DNA of 64,000 bases from Pleomorphomonas carboxyditropha. GTDB taxonomy: Bacteria > Pseudomonadota > Alphaproteobacteria > Rhizobiales > Pleomorphomonadaceae. Shown in pieces: positions 10,762 through 19,815 of the stretch. The DNA lies in assembly GCF_002770725.1 (NCBI RefSeq), contig NZ_NQVN01000019.1:44705-108704 (forward strand), in the 5' to 3' direction. Each line of letters opens with the position of its first letter. The first letter of the stretch is position 1. The translations under genes were made by a program, and so were the position numbers. The notes under the pieces are model-generated. The model ran no database searches and had not been told where the DNA came from. It worked only from the letters and a program-made list of their open reading frames with translations.

Positions 10762-11733
10762 CTACTCTCCATCTGGCTGACCTGCAAACGCATCGAGCGC
10801 CAAGCGCATTTCCCTGAAAGATTGCGGACCGCCATGCCCTTCGGATTCCACGATCACAAGGCGGCTTGCCGGCCAGTGATTGTGAAGCGCCCAAGGCGTA
10901 ATGGCTGGCCCGCTGATATCACGGCGGCCGTGGATCAGGACGGCCGGGATATGGGCTATCACCGGCATGCGTTTCAATATCTCCTTGCCGTCTCGCAGAA
11001 AACCGTCGTTGGCCCAGTAATGGGTGACGAGCGTCGCGAAAACCAATCCCCGTTCATCGTCGAACCGCTGATCGATCGGCACCCAATTCGGATCGAGGGA
11101 AATATGGGCCGTTTCCCAGTCGTTCCAGGCGCGAGCCGCCCGCAATCGATCCTCTACGTCCGATGTCGCCAGCCTGCGCGCATAGGCCTCGACGACGCGC
11201 TCGCCGGGACGCCGACCGGAATCGCGCTCGAACCGTTGCCAAGCCTCGGGAAAGATTCGCCCGACGCCGTCGGTGATCCAGTCCACCTCGTCGCGGCTGG
11301 TGGTCGTGACCGCGACGAGAACCAGTTCCGAAATCTTGTCCGGGTGTTCCTCGGCATAGGCGAGCGCGAGCGTCGTTCCCCACGATACGCCGGATATTAA
11401 CCATGCTCCAATGCCGAGGCGTGTCCTGACCGCTTCGATATCCTCGATCAAAGCTTGCGTCGTATTGGTGTGCAACTCGTCGATGGCCTCGGCAGCAAGA
11501 GGACGACTGCGCCCGCATCCCCTCTGGTCGATCCCGACGATGAGGTATTTCAGCGGGTCGAAGCGCTGCCGGTAACTGCCCGAACCAAGGCCGCTTCCCG
11601 GACCGCCGTGCAAATAAAGCGCGGGCTTCCCCTTGGGATTGCCGGAAACCTCCCAATAGATCCGATTTCCGTGGGCGACCTGAAGAAGCCCGGACTCAAA
11701 GGGTTCAATCGGAGGGTAGAGATCCTCGCTCAT
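10762..11733 (-). CDS. pip: Proline iminopeptidase (prolyl aminopeptidase, S33 family)
   Basis: This 323-residue alpha/beta hydrolase removes N-terminal proline from peptides. From the chosen ATG it reads MSEDLYPPIEPFESG, the standard start of Pip. The oxyanion motif HGGPG is at 42-46, DQRGCGRS at 69-76 and the nucleophile elbow GVSWG centres on Ser117. A TTG 36 bp upstream could extend it by 12 residues that do not match the family. The gene stands alone and converges with the BrnA-like gene, 10 bp away. Confidence 0.92.
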   Translation of the reverse strand: MSEDLYPPIEPFESGLLQVAHGNRIYWEVSGNPKGKPALYLHGGPGSGLGSGSYRQRFDPLKYLIVGIDQRGCGRSRPLAAEAIDELHTNTTQALIEDIEAVRTRLGIGAWLISGVSWGTTLALAYAEEHPDKISELVLVAVTTTSRDEVDWITDGVGRIFPEAWQRFERDSGRRPGERVVEAYARRLATSDVEDRLRAARAWNDWETAHISLDPNWVPIDQRFDDERGLVFATLVTHYWANDGFLRDGKEILKRMPVIAHIPAVLIHGRRDISGPAITPWALHNHWPASRLVIVESEGHGGPQSFREMRLALDAFAGQPDGE

Positions 11734-11865
11734 CGGCGGAATTTGGGATAGTAACGGAGCCGTCGTCAATCGAGTTCAGGTCGCCTCCCCCGATTACTTG
11801 CCGACCTCTGCAATCCCTACCTACCCCCTTGGTGGAACTTTCCGCCCTCACCCCACGGATTCACC

Positions 11866-12336
11866 ATGCGCCTTGCCGGCAACGTCATCTGGTTCGTCTT
11901 CGGGGGCGCGTTCACCGCCCTCCTCTGGCTGCTCGGCGCGGCGGTCTTCGCGCTTTCCATCGTCGGCCTGCCGCTGACGCGGGCGGCGATCGAGATGGCC
12001 AAGCTCAGCGCCTTTCCGTTCGGCAAGGACGTGGTCCACGTCCGCGAGCTCGACGGCAAGGGCCTGACGCCCACCACGGCCGTCACCGGCACCGTCGGCT
12101 TCGTCTTCAACGTGCTGTGGCTGCTCACCTTCGGGCTGGCGCTCTGCCTCTCCTACCTCGTGCTCGGCGTGATCTACTGCGTCACCATCATCGGCATTCC
12201 CTTCGGCCTCCAGTGCTTCAAGCTGGCCGGCATATCCCTCTGGCCGGTCGGCCGGCGGGTCGTCAGCCTGGAACTGGCGCAGGCCGCCCGGCGGCATACG
12301 GCGGAGGAAAGATACGCCCGCTATCGCGGCCGGTGA
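11866..12336 (+). CDS. yccF: YccF-family inner-membrane protein
   Basis: A 156-residue protein with two YccF domains, each a hydrophobic hairpin: residues about 5-38 (NVIWFVFGGAFTALLWLLG) and about 76-125 (FNVLWLLTFGLALCLSYLVLG). The repeated IxGxPxGxQxFK-type turn is seen as IVGLPLTRAAIEMAKL and IIGIPFGLQCFKLA. The function of the family is not established. Its 3' end overlaps the convergent small gene by 16 bp. Confidence 0.88.
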   Translation: MRLAGNVIWFVFGGAFTALLWLLGAAVFALSIVGLPLTRAAIEMAKLSAFPFGKDVVHVRELDGKGLTPTTAVTGTVGFVFNVLWLLTFGLALCLSYLVLGVIYCVTIIGIPFGLQCFKLAGISLWPVGRRVVSLELAQAARRHTAEERYARYRGR

Positions 12337-12632
12337 CCGAACGTCCTCTTGACGAGCATGGCCCTGCTGTTGTCGCCGGACGCCGATGCGGTCGCCCGCT
12401 CCAGGCTGTCCTGCGGCGCCACCCGTTCATAGCGCTCCTCGTCGCTCTGGATGCGATATTGCGGCTGGCCCTCGGACCACGGCAGGATCGCGGTGATGCG
12501 GTAGACGCCGGCGGCCGAGGCATATTGGAAGCTGGGCTTCAGCAGCACCAGTTCACCCACCTTGAAGATATGGACCGTGGCGCTGCGCCTGACGGCGGGG
12601 CTCGCCCGGAGTAACACGTCGGCAGTTGTCAT
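12321..12632 (-). CDS. Small conserved hypothetical protein
   Basis: A 103-residue protein with no recognised enzymatic motif. Its core, KVGELVLLKPSF and YRITAILPWSEGQPQYRIQ then DEERYERVAPQDSLE, looks like a small beta-barrel of the kind found in short conserved hypotheticals of Hyphomicrobiales. The ATG at 12632 is preceded by GGGAG. The gene overlaps the yccF 3' end tail-to-tail by 16 bp. Confidence 0.7.
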   Translation of the reverse strand: MTTADVLLRASPAVRRSATVHIFKVGELVLLKPSFQYASAAGVYRITAILPWSEGQPQYRIQSDEERYERVAPQDSLERATASASGDNSRAMLVKRTFGHRPR

Positions 12633-13108
12633 GAGGATCGACTCCCTTGGGTATGCGGCCGCACCGGTCGCGGATGGCGATGGATTTGGTCCGATGTCCG
12701 CTGGAGATCTCCGTCGGCACGTAGGGCCGCTACTGAAATTCGCCACAATCTCGGAACGAATGACTTGTTTTTCCGACCATCCCAATGACATTTACTTTGG
12801 CAGCTTGAGAAAAATTCGGAGACCGGGTGCCGGAAAACGCAACTCCCAGCGAAAACATCGTACCAATATGCGCCCTGCCCAAAATAAAGACAAGGCAATG
12901 TGCAAGTTTATTTTCAAGGGGTAGCGTTTTGACGTGAAAGAGCCTAAAAGAATGGGGTGACGCTGCTCAGAGGGCGTGAACTGGGAGCCCTCTGCCTGTT
13001 CCTGAAGTGCCCATCACCCGCGTTGCGACCGGCCGGCACTTGCAGACGGAACCAGCCGATCGCCACCCGGCCAGTGGCGCCTTGCTCTCCCAATGGATCG
13101 GAAAATCA
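12633..13108. other. Intergenic stretch without a supported gene
   Basis: About 475 bp between the small hypothetical gene and rpsU. It is less GC-rich than its surroundings, especially 12770-12960. A TTGACG at 12929-12934 could be a -35 element for rpsU, but no good -10 is at the right distance. The short open frames here lack ribosome sites and family resemblance. A small RNA or long rpsU leader cannot be excluded. Confidence 0.4.
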
Positions 13109-13381
13109 GTGCAGGTTCTCGTTCGAGACAACAACATCGATCAGGCTCTTCGTGTCCTCAAGAAAAAGATGCAGCGGGAAGGCATTCTCCGCGAGCTGAA
13201 GGCGCATCGCGCCTATGAAAAGCCGTCGGAAAAGCGCAAGCGCCAGCAGGCCGACGCCATCAGACGCTCGCGCAAGCTCGCCCGCAAGAAGGCGCAGCGC
13301 GATGGCCTGCTGCCGATGCCGAAACCGAAGGAACGCCCGGCAAGGCCGGCGCTCGCCGCACGGCCGGCTCCGGCCGAATGA
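13109..13381 (+). CDS. rpsU: 30S ribosomal protein S21
   Basis: A 90-residue S21 with the conserved start [25 protein letters not shown] and a long, very basic C-terminal extension rich in Lys/Arg/Pro/Ala, as is usual in Hyphomicrobiales. S21 sits on the 30S platform and helps 16S rRNA base-pair with mRNA. A GTG start at 13109 is chosen because the family begins MQVLVRDNN; the frame upstream has no homology. A clear terminator follows at 13506-13531. Confidence 0.93.
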   Translation: MQVLVRDNNIDQALRVLKKKMQREGILRELKAHRAYEKPSEKRKRQQADAIRRSRKLARKKAQRDGLLPMPKPKERPARPALAARPAPAE

Positions 13382-13505
13382 CGATTTGCCCCTTGAATTG
13401 CCGGCGACGTCACCTATCTGTCGTACTGTGAGTTTAAACACACGGATAACGCTTCTGGTCTTTGACCACGGATGTACTGGCACTGATCATAGAGGCGTTG
13501 GAGAG

Positions 13506-13531
13506 AAGGTCGGGTTCGTCCCGGCCTTTTT
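13506..13531 (+). terminator. Rho-independent terminator after rpsU
   Basis: Stem AAGGTCGGG (13506-13514) and CCCGGCCTT (13520-13528) with a TTCGT loop, one G-U pair, then a run of T to 13531. It ends the rpsU transcript, about 125 bp past the stop. Confidence 0.85.
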
Positions 13532-13576
13532 GCTATTTGCAGCGTGCCGACGCTGCCGATCGTTTTGTCGCGGTGC

Positions 13577-14206
13577 CTATAGCGCGTTGAAGCCGCGCAG
13601 CAGCGTATAGCCGGCGATCGCCACCAGCAGCAGCCCGGCCACCCGCCCCACCCGGATCGTCAGGGCGGGATTGGCGACGAGGGCGTCGCGGCCGCGCGCC
13701 GCCGCCACCGCCAGCGCGCCATAGACGGCGAACTGCACCGATACGGTCATCGTGCCCATCACCAGCGCCTGCGGCCCCAGCGGGCCGTAGGCCGGCGTCA
13801 TGAACTGCGGGTATACGGCGAGGATGAACAGCCAGGCCTTGGGATTGAGCAGGCAGGTGACGATCCCCTGGACGAGCACGCCCCGCGAGACGGCCGCGCC
13901 GCCGACCGTGTCGACGACGATCGAGCTCTTCATCAGCGTGATGCCGATCCACATCATGTAGGCCGAGCCGATCATCAGCATCGGGCCGTAGACGGCCGGC
14001 ATCAGGCGGCTGAGGCCCGCCACCGCGACGGTGCCGAACAACGTGTGGCACGCCCCGCCGACCATCAGGCCCAGCGTCGCCGCCAGCCCGGCAGCCCGCC
14101 CGCGCGTCAGCGCGTTGGCCAGCACGAACATCATGTCCATGCCGGGCACCACGATGATGCCGGTCAACAGCAGGAAGAAAAGCCAGAGGTTTTCGCCATA
14201 GGTCAT
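13577..14206 (-). CDS. LysE/RhtB-family exporter
   Basis: A 209-residue inner-membrane protein with about six transmembrane helices. The N-terminal signature VPGMDMMFVLANALTRGRAAGLAATLGLMVGG is the LysE/RhtB motif. The family exports amino acids or homoserine-lactone-like compounds by proton antiport. The start is ATG at 14206; frames running further upstream lack homology. It is divergent from the IclR-type regulator. Confidence 0.9.
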   Translation of the reverse strand: MTYGENLWLFFLLLTGIIVVPGMDMMFVLANALTRGRAAGLAATLGLMVGGACHTLFGTVAVAGLSRLMPAVYGPMLMIGSAYMMWIGITLMKSSIVVDTVGGAAVSRGVLVQGIVTCLLNPKAWLFILAVYPQFMTPAYGPLGPQALVMGTMTVSVQFAVYGALAVAAARGRDALVANPALTIRVGRVAGLLLVAIAGYTLLRGFNAL

Positions 14207-14387
14207 GTCGGTTGCCGGCCGTCGCGCTTGCCCGGCAAAGCCGCCGGAATTCGGAGTGTCGCGCACAGCTATTAGGGAACCGGCCGGCCGGGATCTGTCA
14301 GTTGCGGCGGCAGCCAGGGGCTTTCGCGCTAACCCGTTGTTTTCCCGCGCCCGCCCTGTCCAAAAACTCTCGCACCTTTCCGGGCCG

Positions 14388-15293
14388 ATGCTATACAAGA
14401 CGATGCCTGCCGAAGCCCCGGCAGCCATTCCGGACGGAGAAGTGTTCGTGTCGCGCCAGCCCGCCAAGCCCGGCCCCCTCGAGATCGACGACGCGGAGGA
14501 AGCCGGCCGCAAGTCACCGAGCGGCGTGCAGACGCTGCTGCGCGGCCTGACGCTGCTCGAGCTGGTCGGCCACGGCGTGCACGACGTGAAGGGCCTCTCC
14601 GAACGGCTCGGCGTGCCGCGCAGCACGCTGCACCGGGTGCTGAGCAATCTCGTCGCCGAGGGCTATCTCCATCACGTGCCCTACCAGGGCTATACGCTCG
14701 GCTACAAGCTGATCTACCTCGGCACCCGCGCCCGCGAGCAGCGGCCGCTCACCCAATTGGCCCGGCCCTTCCTGGAAAAGCTGGCCGAATTCTGCGGCGA
14801 CACCGTGCATCTCGGCCAGGGCGAAGGCGCCCAGGTGCTCTACCTCGACAAGCTCTCGGGCGGGCGCGGCCTCGAAATGCGCTCGCGCATCGGCCAGCGC
14901 ATGCCGCTCGCCTCCACCGGCGTCGGCCGTGCCCTGATGCTCGGCATGCCGGAGGCGCGCTGGCGCGAGCTCTACGACGAGGCGGTGGCGCTCAAGGAGC
15001 GCACCGGCGCCGACAAGCCGGACCTGCCGCCCTGGCCGGACTACCTCGCCACCATGCGCGACTACCGGCAACGCGGCTGGGTGATGGATTTCGAGGAAAA
15101 CGAGGTGGGCATCCACTGCGTCGGCGCGCCGATCTACGACGTCAACGGCGAGGTGATCGCCGCCGTCAGCGTCGCCAGCGCCAACTTCCACATGCCGGAA
15201 AAGCGCATGCTGGAACTGGCGCCGGTGGTGGCGGCCACTGCCCGCTCGATCTCCGAGGCCATGGGCGCCGGCGCCGAGCCGGAGAGGCGCTAG
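14388..15293 (+). CDS. IclR-family transcriptional regulator
   Basis: A 301-residue regulator from this start. The winged helix is at about 45-100 (GVQTLLRGLTLLELV, then LGVPRSTLHRVLSNLVAEGYL), and the IclR effector domain follows to about residue 290 (LEMRSRIGQRMPLASTGVGRALML, then the VAAVSVASANF strand). Most IclR proteins are near 260 residues, so the GTG at 14448, which has GGAG 8 nt upstream, may be the true start. Targets are unknown. The divergent LysE gene and the galactonate operon 9 kb away are possibilities only. Confidence 0.85.
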   Translation: MLYKTMPAEAPAAIPDGEVFVSRQPAKPGPLEIDDAEEAGRKSPSGVQTLLRGLTLLELVGHGVHDVKGLSERLGVPRSTLHRVLSNLVAEGYLHHVPYQGYTLGYKLIYLGTRAREQRPLTQLARPFLEKLAEFCGDTVHLGQGEGAQVLYLDKLSGGRGLEMRSRIGQRMPLASTGVGRALMLGMPEARWRELYDEAVALKERTGADKPDLPPWPDYLATMRDYRQRGWVMDFEENEVGIHCVGAPIYDVNGEVIAAVSVASANFHMPEKRMLELAPVVAATARSISEAMGAGAEPERR

Positions 15294-15461
15294 TTCGGCT
15301 AGCTTGACCGATTTGCAATGGCGGTTGATCTGTCGAACCTTCCGGCAAGAGGCCGTCCCTCGACGATGGTGCTTTGAGGCTGCTGGGAACCAGCTCTATG
15401 GGATGAATTGATATTAAAAACCAAAATGATAGCAGTTTAAACTCGCCTTAATGCGTCATAA

Positions 15462-15489
15462 TTGACTTGTTATTGACATGCATTATATA
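15462..15489 (+). promoter_or_regulatory. Probable promoter of the Fic gene in an AT-rich leader
   Basis: TTGACT (15462-15467) and TATATA (15484-15489) are 16 bp apart, 39 bp before the Fic start codon. The stretch 15400-15527 is strikingly AT-rich compared with the rest of the window. Direct repeats of TGCAT flank the -10 region (15479 and 15492). No ribosome site precedes the ATG at 15528. Confidence 0.55.
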
Positions 15490-15527
15490 CTTGCATTCAT
15501 ACATCACAAAAAACTTGATGCAAAACA

Positions 15528-17072
15528 ATGGCTACCCCGAATGAGAAGCTCGCCGACTCCCTGAGCGTTTTGCAGCGCCTGCAACGCCGGGGGCAGCGCA
15601 TATTTAAATCCAGCACCTTCAGTCGCGTCCACCGTGAGCGGCTTTTGCAGAACGGCTTTCTGCGCGATGTCATCAAGGGCTGGCTCATGTCGGCCGGACC
15701 GCAGGCGCATCCGGGGGACACTACCCCCTGGTACGCGTCCTTTTGGGAGTTTTGCGATCGCTATTGCCATGACCGATTTGGAGAAGATTGGTTCCTGTCG
15801 CCTGAACAGTCTCTTTTGCTGCATGCGGAGGCCACGGTCATTCCGTCACAGGTCATCGTCAATAGTCCCAAAGGCACCAACAACAACCTGCCTCTTCCAT
15901 TTGGCACGTCGATATATGATCTCAAGGTCAGGGAGATGGCGCCACAAGATGATCTGACCGAGAAAAACGGTCTGCAGGTCTATGCGCCGGATGCCGCTCT
16001 CGTGAAAGTTCCTGAAGCGTTCTTTCAGCGCGCACCGATTGAAGCACAGATCGTATTGGGTGCGGTGCGCAATGTGTCGGGCATCCTGGGCAGATTGCTC
16101 GATGGCGGGCATTCCGTCGTGGCAGGGCGCATTGCCGGGGCGTTCCGACGCGTCGGCCGCACCGATTTTGCCGATGAAATCGTCAAGACGATGAAAAGCG
16201 CCGGCTATGATGTGCGGGAAAGCGACCCCTTTGCCCAGCAATCTCATGTGTCGTCCATCGTTGCCGGAGAGGCACGGATTGCCGTTCGCCTCAAAGCCAT
16301 CTGGGAAAGCCAGCGGGATCGCGTTCTTGAGGTGTTTCCCAGAGCGCCGGGGCTGCCATCGGACAAAAGCGGCTACATGAAGTTCGTGGAGGAAATCTAT
16401 CAAAGCGACGCCTATCACTCGCTATCGATCGAAGGTTACAGCGTCACGCCGGACCTTATCGATCGCGTACGTCAGGGCAAATGGAATCCCGAGATCGATG
16501 AAAAGGACAGGCAAAGCCGCGATGCTCTTGCCGCGCGCGGATATTGGCAAGCCTTTCAGCAGGTGAAGGACTCCGTGGCTGCCATTCTCGATGGCGCGCC
16601 TGCCGGGACACTTGTGCGCGAGCGGCACCGGCAGTGGTATCGCGAGATGTTTGGCCCGTCCGTGGTCGCAGGCATCCTGAAAACCGACGCCTTGGCCGGC
16701 TATCGCAACCATCCCGTCTATTTGCGTGGATCGTGGCATGTGCCGCCGCGGGCCGAAGCCGTGCCGGATGGCATGGATGCGCTCTTTGATCTGCTTGAGA
16801 AAGAGACCGAGCCTGCCGTTCGCGCCGTATTGGGACATTGGCTTGTCGGCTATGTGCATCCTTACCCGGACGGCAACGGCCGTATGGCGCGCTTCCTGAT
16901 GAACGCAATGCTGGCGTCCGGCGGATATTCCTGGACGGTCGTGCGGGTCGACGATCGCGCCGAGTATCTCGCAGGCCTCGAAAGCGCGAGCGCCGGTATG
17001 GATGTCAAGCCTTTTGCCCGGTTTCTTGCCGAGCGGGTCCGGTGGTCGATGGAGAAGGCAGGTCTGGAATAA
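15528..17072 (+). CDS. Fic-domain protein with an AbiEi-like N-terminal half
   Basis: A 514-residue protein. The C-terminal Fic domain has the catalytic loop HPYPDGNGR at 444-452, complete with the general-base His, so AMP (or other NMP) transfer to a target hydroxyl is expected. An inhibitory-type motif S-LSI-EG at 298-303 lies N-terminal to the Fic core, as in class II Fic proteins, so activity is probably self-restrained. Residues 5-230 resemble AbiEi-type antitoxins (LQRRGQRIF, SRVHRERLLQNGFLRDVIKGW, LSPEQSLLLHAE). The AT-rich leader and nearby toxin-antitoxin pair suggest horizontal acquisition. Confidence 0.88.
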   Translation: MATPNEKLADSLSVLQRLQRRGQRIFKSSTFSRVHRERLLQNGFLRDVIKGWLMSAGPQAHPGDTTPWYASFWEFCDRYCHDRFGEDWFLSPEQSLLLHAEATVIPSQVIVNSPKGTNNNLPLPFGTSIYDLKVREMAPQDDLTEKNGLQVYAPDAALVKVPEAFFQRAPIEAQIVLGAVRNVSGILGRLLDGGHSVVAGRIAGAFRRVGRTDFADEIVKTMKSAGYDVRESDPFAQQSHVSSIVAGEARIAVRLKAIWESQRDRVLEVFPRAPGLPSDKSGYMKFVEEIYQSDAYHSLSIEGYSVTPDLIDRVRQGKWNPEIDEKDRQSRDALAARGYWQAFQQVKDSVAAILDGAPAGTLVRERHRQWYREMFGPSVVAGILKTDALAGYRNHPVYLRGSWHVPPRAEAVPDGMDALFDLLEKETEPAVRAVLGHWLVGYVHPYPDGNGRMARFLMNAMLASGGYSWTVVRVDDRAEYLAGLESASAGMDVKPFARFLAERVRWSMEKAGLE

Positions 17073-17126
17073 CGCCAATTCGCGCGGCTTGTCTTCTGAT
17101 CGACTTCTTTATGGCAGCGCGGTCGT

Positions 17127-17627
17127 TCAAGGCTGCACCGAGACGGCGATATCGGCCATCGATCGGACCAAGAGCAGCGCATCGTCGCGGGAGGGCAGGA
17201 AGCCGCGGCGGCGCCAGAAGGCCGCGGCTTCCTGGTCAATGGCATTGACCAGCAGCGCCCGCCCGCCGATCAGGCTCGCCGCCGCCACGCATCGGGTCAA
17301 TGCATGTTTCAAAAGGCCCGTTCCGATGCCCTGGCCGGCATAGGCGGTGTCCGTCGCCAGTTGGCCGAGGAGCAGGCAGGGGACCGGGTCGGGCGGCTGG
17401 CCCGTGCGGATCGAGCGGGGCATGATCGCCGGGATGACGGCGGTCGGCGCCAGGCCATAGTAGCCGACCACCCGGCCACCATCATGGACCACAACGACGG
17501 CGGTGAACCCTTTCCGTTGATTGGAAAGGGCGCGCGTCCTGAGCCAGGTATCGAGAGCCGGCTTGCCACAGGCGAAGGCCGAAACGTCGTGTTCGTCGGT
17601 CAGCGGTTGGGGCGCGGACAGGGGCAC
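17127..17627 (-). CDS. GNAT acetyltransferase toxin (TacT-like)
   Basis: A 166-residue GNAT-fold protein with the acetyl-CoA motif LLGQLATDTAYAGQGIGTGLLKHAL and the final AFWRRRGF strand. TacT-type toxins acetylate the amino acid on charged tRNA and stop translation. The start is GTG at 17627, 3 bp after the stop of the DUF1778 antitoxin gene. The antitoxin-first order and tight spacing match TacAT/AtaRT systems. Confidence 0.88.
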   Translation of the reverse strand: MPLSAPQPLTDEHDVSAFACGKPALDTWLRTRALSNQRKGFTAVVVVHDGGRVVGYYGLAPTAVIPAIMPRSIRTGQPPDPVPCLLLGQLATDTAYAGQGIGTGLLKHALTRCVAAASLIGGRALLVNAIDQEAAAFWRRRGFLPSRDDALLLVRSMADIAVSVQP

Positions 17628-17630
17628 CGG

Positions 17631-17930
17631 TCAGCGCTCACCACTCCCCGGCGTCTCCCAGGGTGCCGGACGCTTCAGCACCTCGACCATTTCGGGAACC
17701 GGGCGGGCCGGCTCCGACAGAGTGTCGACGAAGGCCTGGAAGCCCTCCTGGCTCATGCGGATCGGCAGCGTCTGTAGCACCACGTCCTCGGCCGCCTGCA
17801 TCGCCGCCTCGCGGACGAAGTCGGTCCGCGACCGGCCGCGCAATCTTGCCGCCCGATCGATGATGGCGAGATCCGCCTCGGGAAGACGCATCGATACCGG
17901 ATAATCCTTGCGTTCAGTCGCGCCTGACAT
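17631..17930 (-). CDS. DUF1778 ribbon-helix-helix antitoxin (TacA-like)
   Basis: A 99-residue protein with an N-terminal ribbon-helix-helix (YPVSMRLPEADLAIIDRAARLRGRSRTDFVREAA) and a C-terminal tail that would wrap the GNAT toxin. Start ATG at 17930 is chosen because it opens straight into the DNA-binding strand; a longer frame upstream runs through the promoter region. A possible minus-strand promoter with TTGCAT and TATCCT lies between 17950 and 17985. It should repress the pair and block toxin activity. Confidence 0.87.
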   Translation of the reverse strand: MSGATERKDYPVSMRLPEADLAIIDRAARLRGRSRTDFVREAAMQAAEDVVLQTLPIRMSQEGFQAFVDTLSEPARPVPEMVEVLKRPAPWETPGSGER

Positions 17931-18000
17931 GGCACCATCCTCGTTTTCGAACATAGGATAGGATATGTAGCGCAAAATGCAATACACGATCGCGACACCC

Positions 18001-18768
18001 TCACACGCTCGCCGTCAATCCTCCATCCACATAGAGCGTCTGGCCGTTGACGAAGGACGAGGCGGATGAGGCGAGGAAGACGGCGGCGCCGATCAGTTCT
18101 TCCGCTTCGCCCCAGCGGCCGGCCGGGGTGCGTTTTTCCAGCCAAGCGGTGAAATCGGCGTCGGCCACCAGCGCCGCGTTGAGGCGGGTGCGGAAATAGC
18201 CGGGCGCGATGGCGTTGATCTGCAGGCCGTGGCGCGCCCAGTCGGCGGCCATGCCGCGCGTCAGGTTGCGGATGGCGCCCTTGGTCGCCGTGTAGGGGGC
18301 GATGGTCGGCCGGGCCAGTTCGCTCTGCACCGAGCCGATGTTGATGATCTTGCCGGCGCCGCGGGCGATCATGCCGCGCGCCACCGCCTGCGACACGTGG
18401 AAGATGCCGGTGACGTTGACGTCGAACAGCGCCTGCCACTTGTCGGCCGGGAAATCCTCCAGCGGCGCCCGGTGCTGGATGCCGGCGTTGTTGATCAGGA
18501 TGTCGATCGGCGCGACATCCCGCTCGATGGCGGCGACCGCCTCGGCCACCGCCTGGGCGTCGGTGACGTCGAAGACGGCGACATGGGCGCGGTGACCCTC
18601 GGCGATCAGGCTTTCGGCCACCGCCTCGGCCGCCGCCCGGTCGGTGCCGTGGATCACCACCGCCGCGCCGTGGGCGGCCAGCCCCCTGGCCATCACCTCG
18701 CCGATGCCCCGGCTGGAGCCGGTGACCAGCGCCGTGCGGCCGGTGAGATCGAACAGGGAAAAGTCCAT
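18001..18768 (-). CDS. SDR oxidoreductase, gluconate 5-dehydrogenase-like
   Basis: A 255-residue classical short-chain dehydrogenase. The cofactor loop TGSSRGIG is at 16-23, NNAG at 93-96 and the catalytic residues are Ser146, Tyr159 and Lys163. The overall sequence resembles gluconate 5-dehydrogenase (IdnO/Gno), which interconverts gluconate and 5-ketogluconate. It is the last gene of the galactonate operon, 50 bp after a hydroxyacid dehydrogenase. A role with a keto-aldonic acid is likely but the exact substrate is inferred. Confidence 0.88.
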   Translation of the reverse strand: MDFSLFDLTGRTALVTGSSRGIGEVMARGLAAHGAAVVIHGTDRAAAEAVAESLIAEGHRAHVAVFDVTDAQAVAEAVAAIERDVAPIDILINNAGIQHRAPLEDFPADKWQALFDVNVTGIFHVSQAVARGMIARGAGKIINIGSVQSELARPTIAPYTATKGAIRNLTRGMAADWARHGLQINAIAPGYFRTRLNAALVADADFTAWLEKRTPAGRWGEAEELIGAAVFLASSASSFVNGQTLYVDGGLTASV

Positions 18769-18818
18769 TTGCCGTGGCCTCCAAAAGAAGCGCGGCGCCC
18801 GGAGGCGCCGCATCGATT

Positions 18819-19772
18819 TCAGTAAGGCAGCACCGGCGTCTTCAGCGGCTCGCCGGAAAAATGCGCGGCGACGTTGTCGAACACCAGGTCGCCCATCGCC
18901 TTGCGCGTCGCGTGGGTGGCGCTCGCCATGTGCGGCGTCACCACCACGTTGGGCCGGCCTTGCAGGGCGGCGGGCACCACCGGCTCGTGCTCGAACACGT
19001 CCAGTCCGGCGCCGGCGATGGTGCCGGCGTCGAGCGCGGCGATCAGCGCCGCCTCGTCCACCACCGTGCCGCGCGCGATGTTGATCAGGATGCCCTCCGG
19101 GCCGAGCGCCTTCAGCACCTCGGCATTGACGAGGCCGCGCGTCTTGTCGCCGCCGTTGACGCACATGACCAGGAAGTCCACCCCGGCGGCCAGCGTCGCG
19201 AGGTCGGCGACGAAGGCGTGCGGACAGCCGGCCACCGGCTGCCGGTCGGTGTAGCTGATCGCCATGTCGAAGCCGGCGGCGCGGCGGGCGATCGCCTGGC
19301 CGATGCGGCCCATGCCGGCGATGCCGATCCTGCCGCCCGACACCTTCTTGGTCCAGGTGAAGCCGCCGTTGGCCCAGTCGCCGCGCTCGACGAAGCGCTG
19401 CGCCTCGACGATCCGCCGCGAGGTGGCGAGCAAGAGGCCCATGGCGAGGTCGGCGACGTCGTCGGTCAAGACGCCCGGCGTGTTGGTGACGGCGATGCCG
19501 CGCGCGTTGGCGGCGGCGACGTCGATGCCGTCGTAGCCGACGCCGAAGTCGGCGATCAGCTCCAGCTTCGGAAAGCGGGCTATGAACTCGGCGGTGACCA
19601 CCGATTCGCCGTTGACGGCCAGCACGCGGGCATTGGCGGCCGCCGCCGCCCGCTCGGCCTCGCTCAGCGTGTCCCACTCGACCATCGAGCAGGTCTCATC
19701 GAGGCGCTTCACCAGCGCCGGCGGCAGAAAGGCGGCCTTGACGACCGTCGCCTTGGTCTTGTCAAACGTCAT
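18819..19772 (-). CDS. D-isomer-specific 2-hydroxyacid dehydrogenase
   Basis: A 317-residue NAD(P)-dependent dehydrogenase. The Rossmann motif GMGRIG sits near residue 150. The catalytic Arg (NIARGTVVDE), Glu (DVFEHEPVV) and His (TPHMASAT) are all present. Relatives reduce glyoxylate, hydroxypyruvate or 2-ketogluconate. The ATG at 19772 is preceded by GAGAGAA; a Met 10 codons upstream is less suitable. It follows dgoD after 208 bp that contain a dispersed repeat, so it may also have its own transcription start. Confidence 0.9.
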   Translation of the reverse strand: MTFDKTKATVVKAAFLPPALVKRLDETCSMVEWDTLSEAERAAAAANARVLAVNGESVVTAEFIARFPKLELIADFGVGYDGIDVAAANARGIAVTNTPGVLTDDVADLAMGLLLATSRRIVEAQRFVERGDWANGGFTWTKKVSGGRIGIAGMGRIGQAIARRAAGFDMAISYTDRQPVAGCPHAFVADLATLAAGVDFLVMCVNGGDKTRGLVNAEVLKALGPEGILINIARGTVVDEAALIAALDAGTIAGAGLDVFEHEPVVPAALQGRPNVVVTPHMASATHATRKAMGDLVFDNVAAHFSGEPLKTPVLPY

Positions 19773-19815
19773 GATTTCTCTCGTTTCTTTCCGAGCCTGC
19801 ACGAAAACTCGCTGG

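Noticed and set aside
11054..11656. A 200-codon minus-strand frame inside pip
   Set aside because: Out-of-frame shadow of proline iminopeptidase on the same strand.
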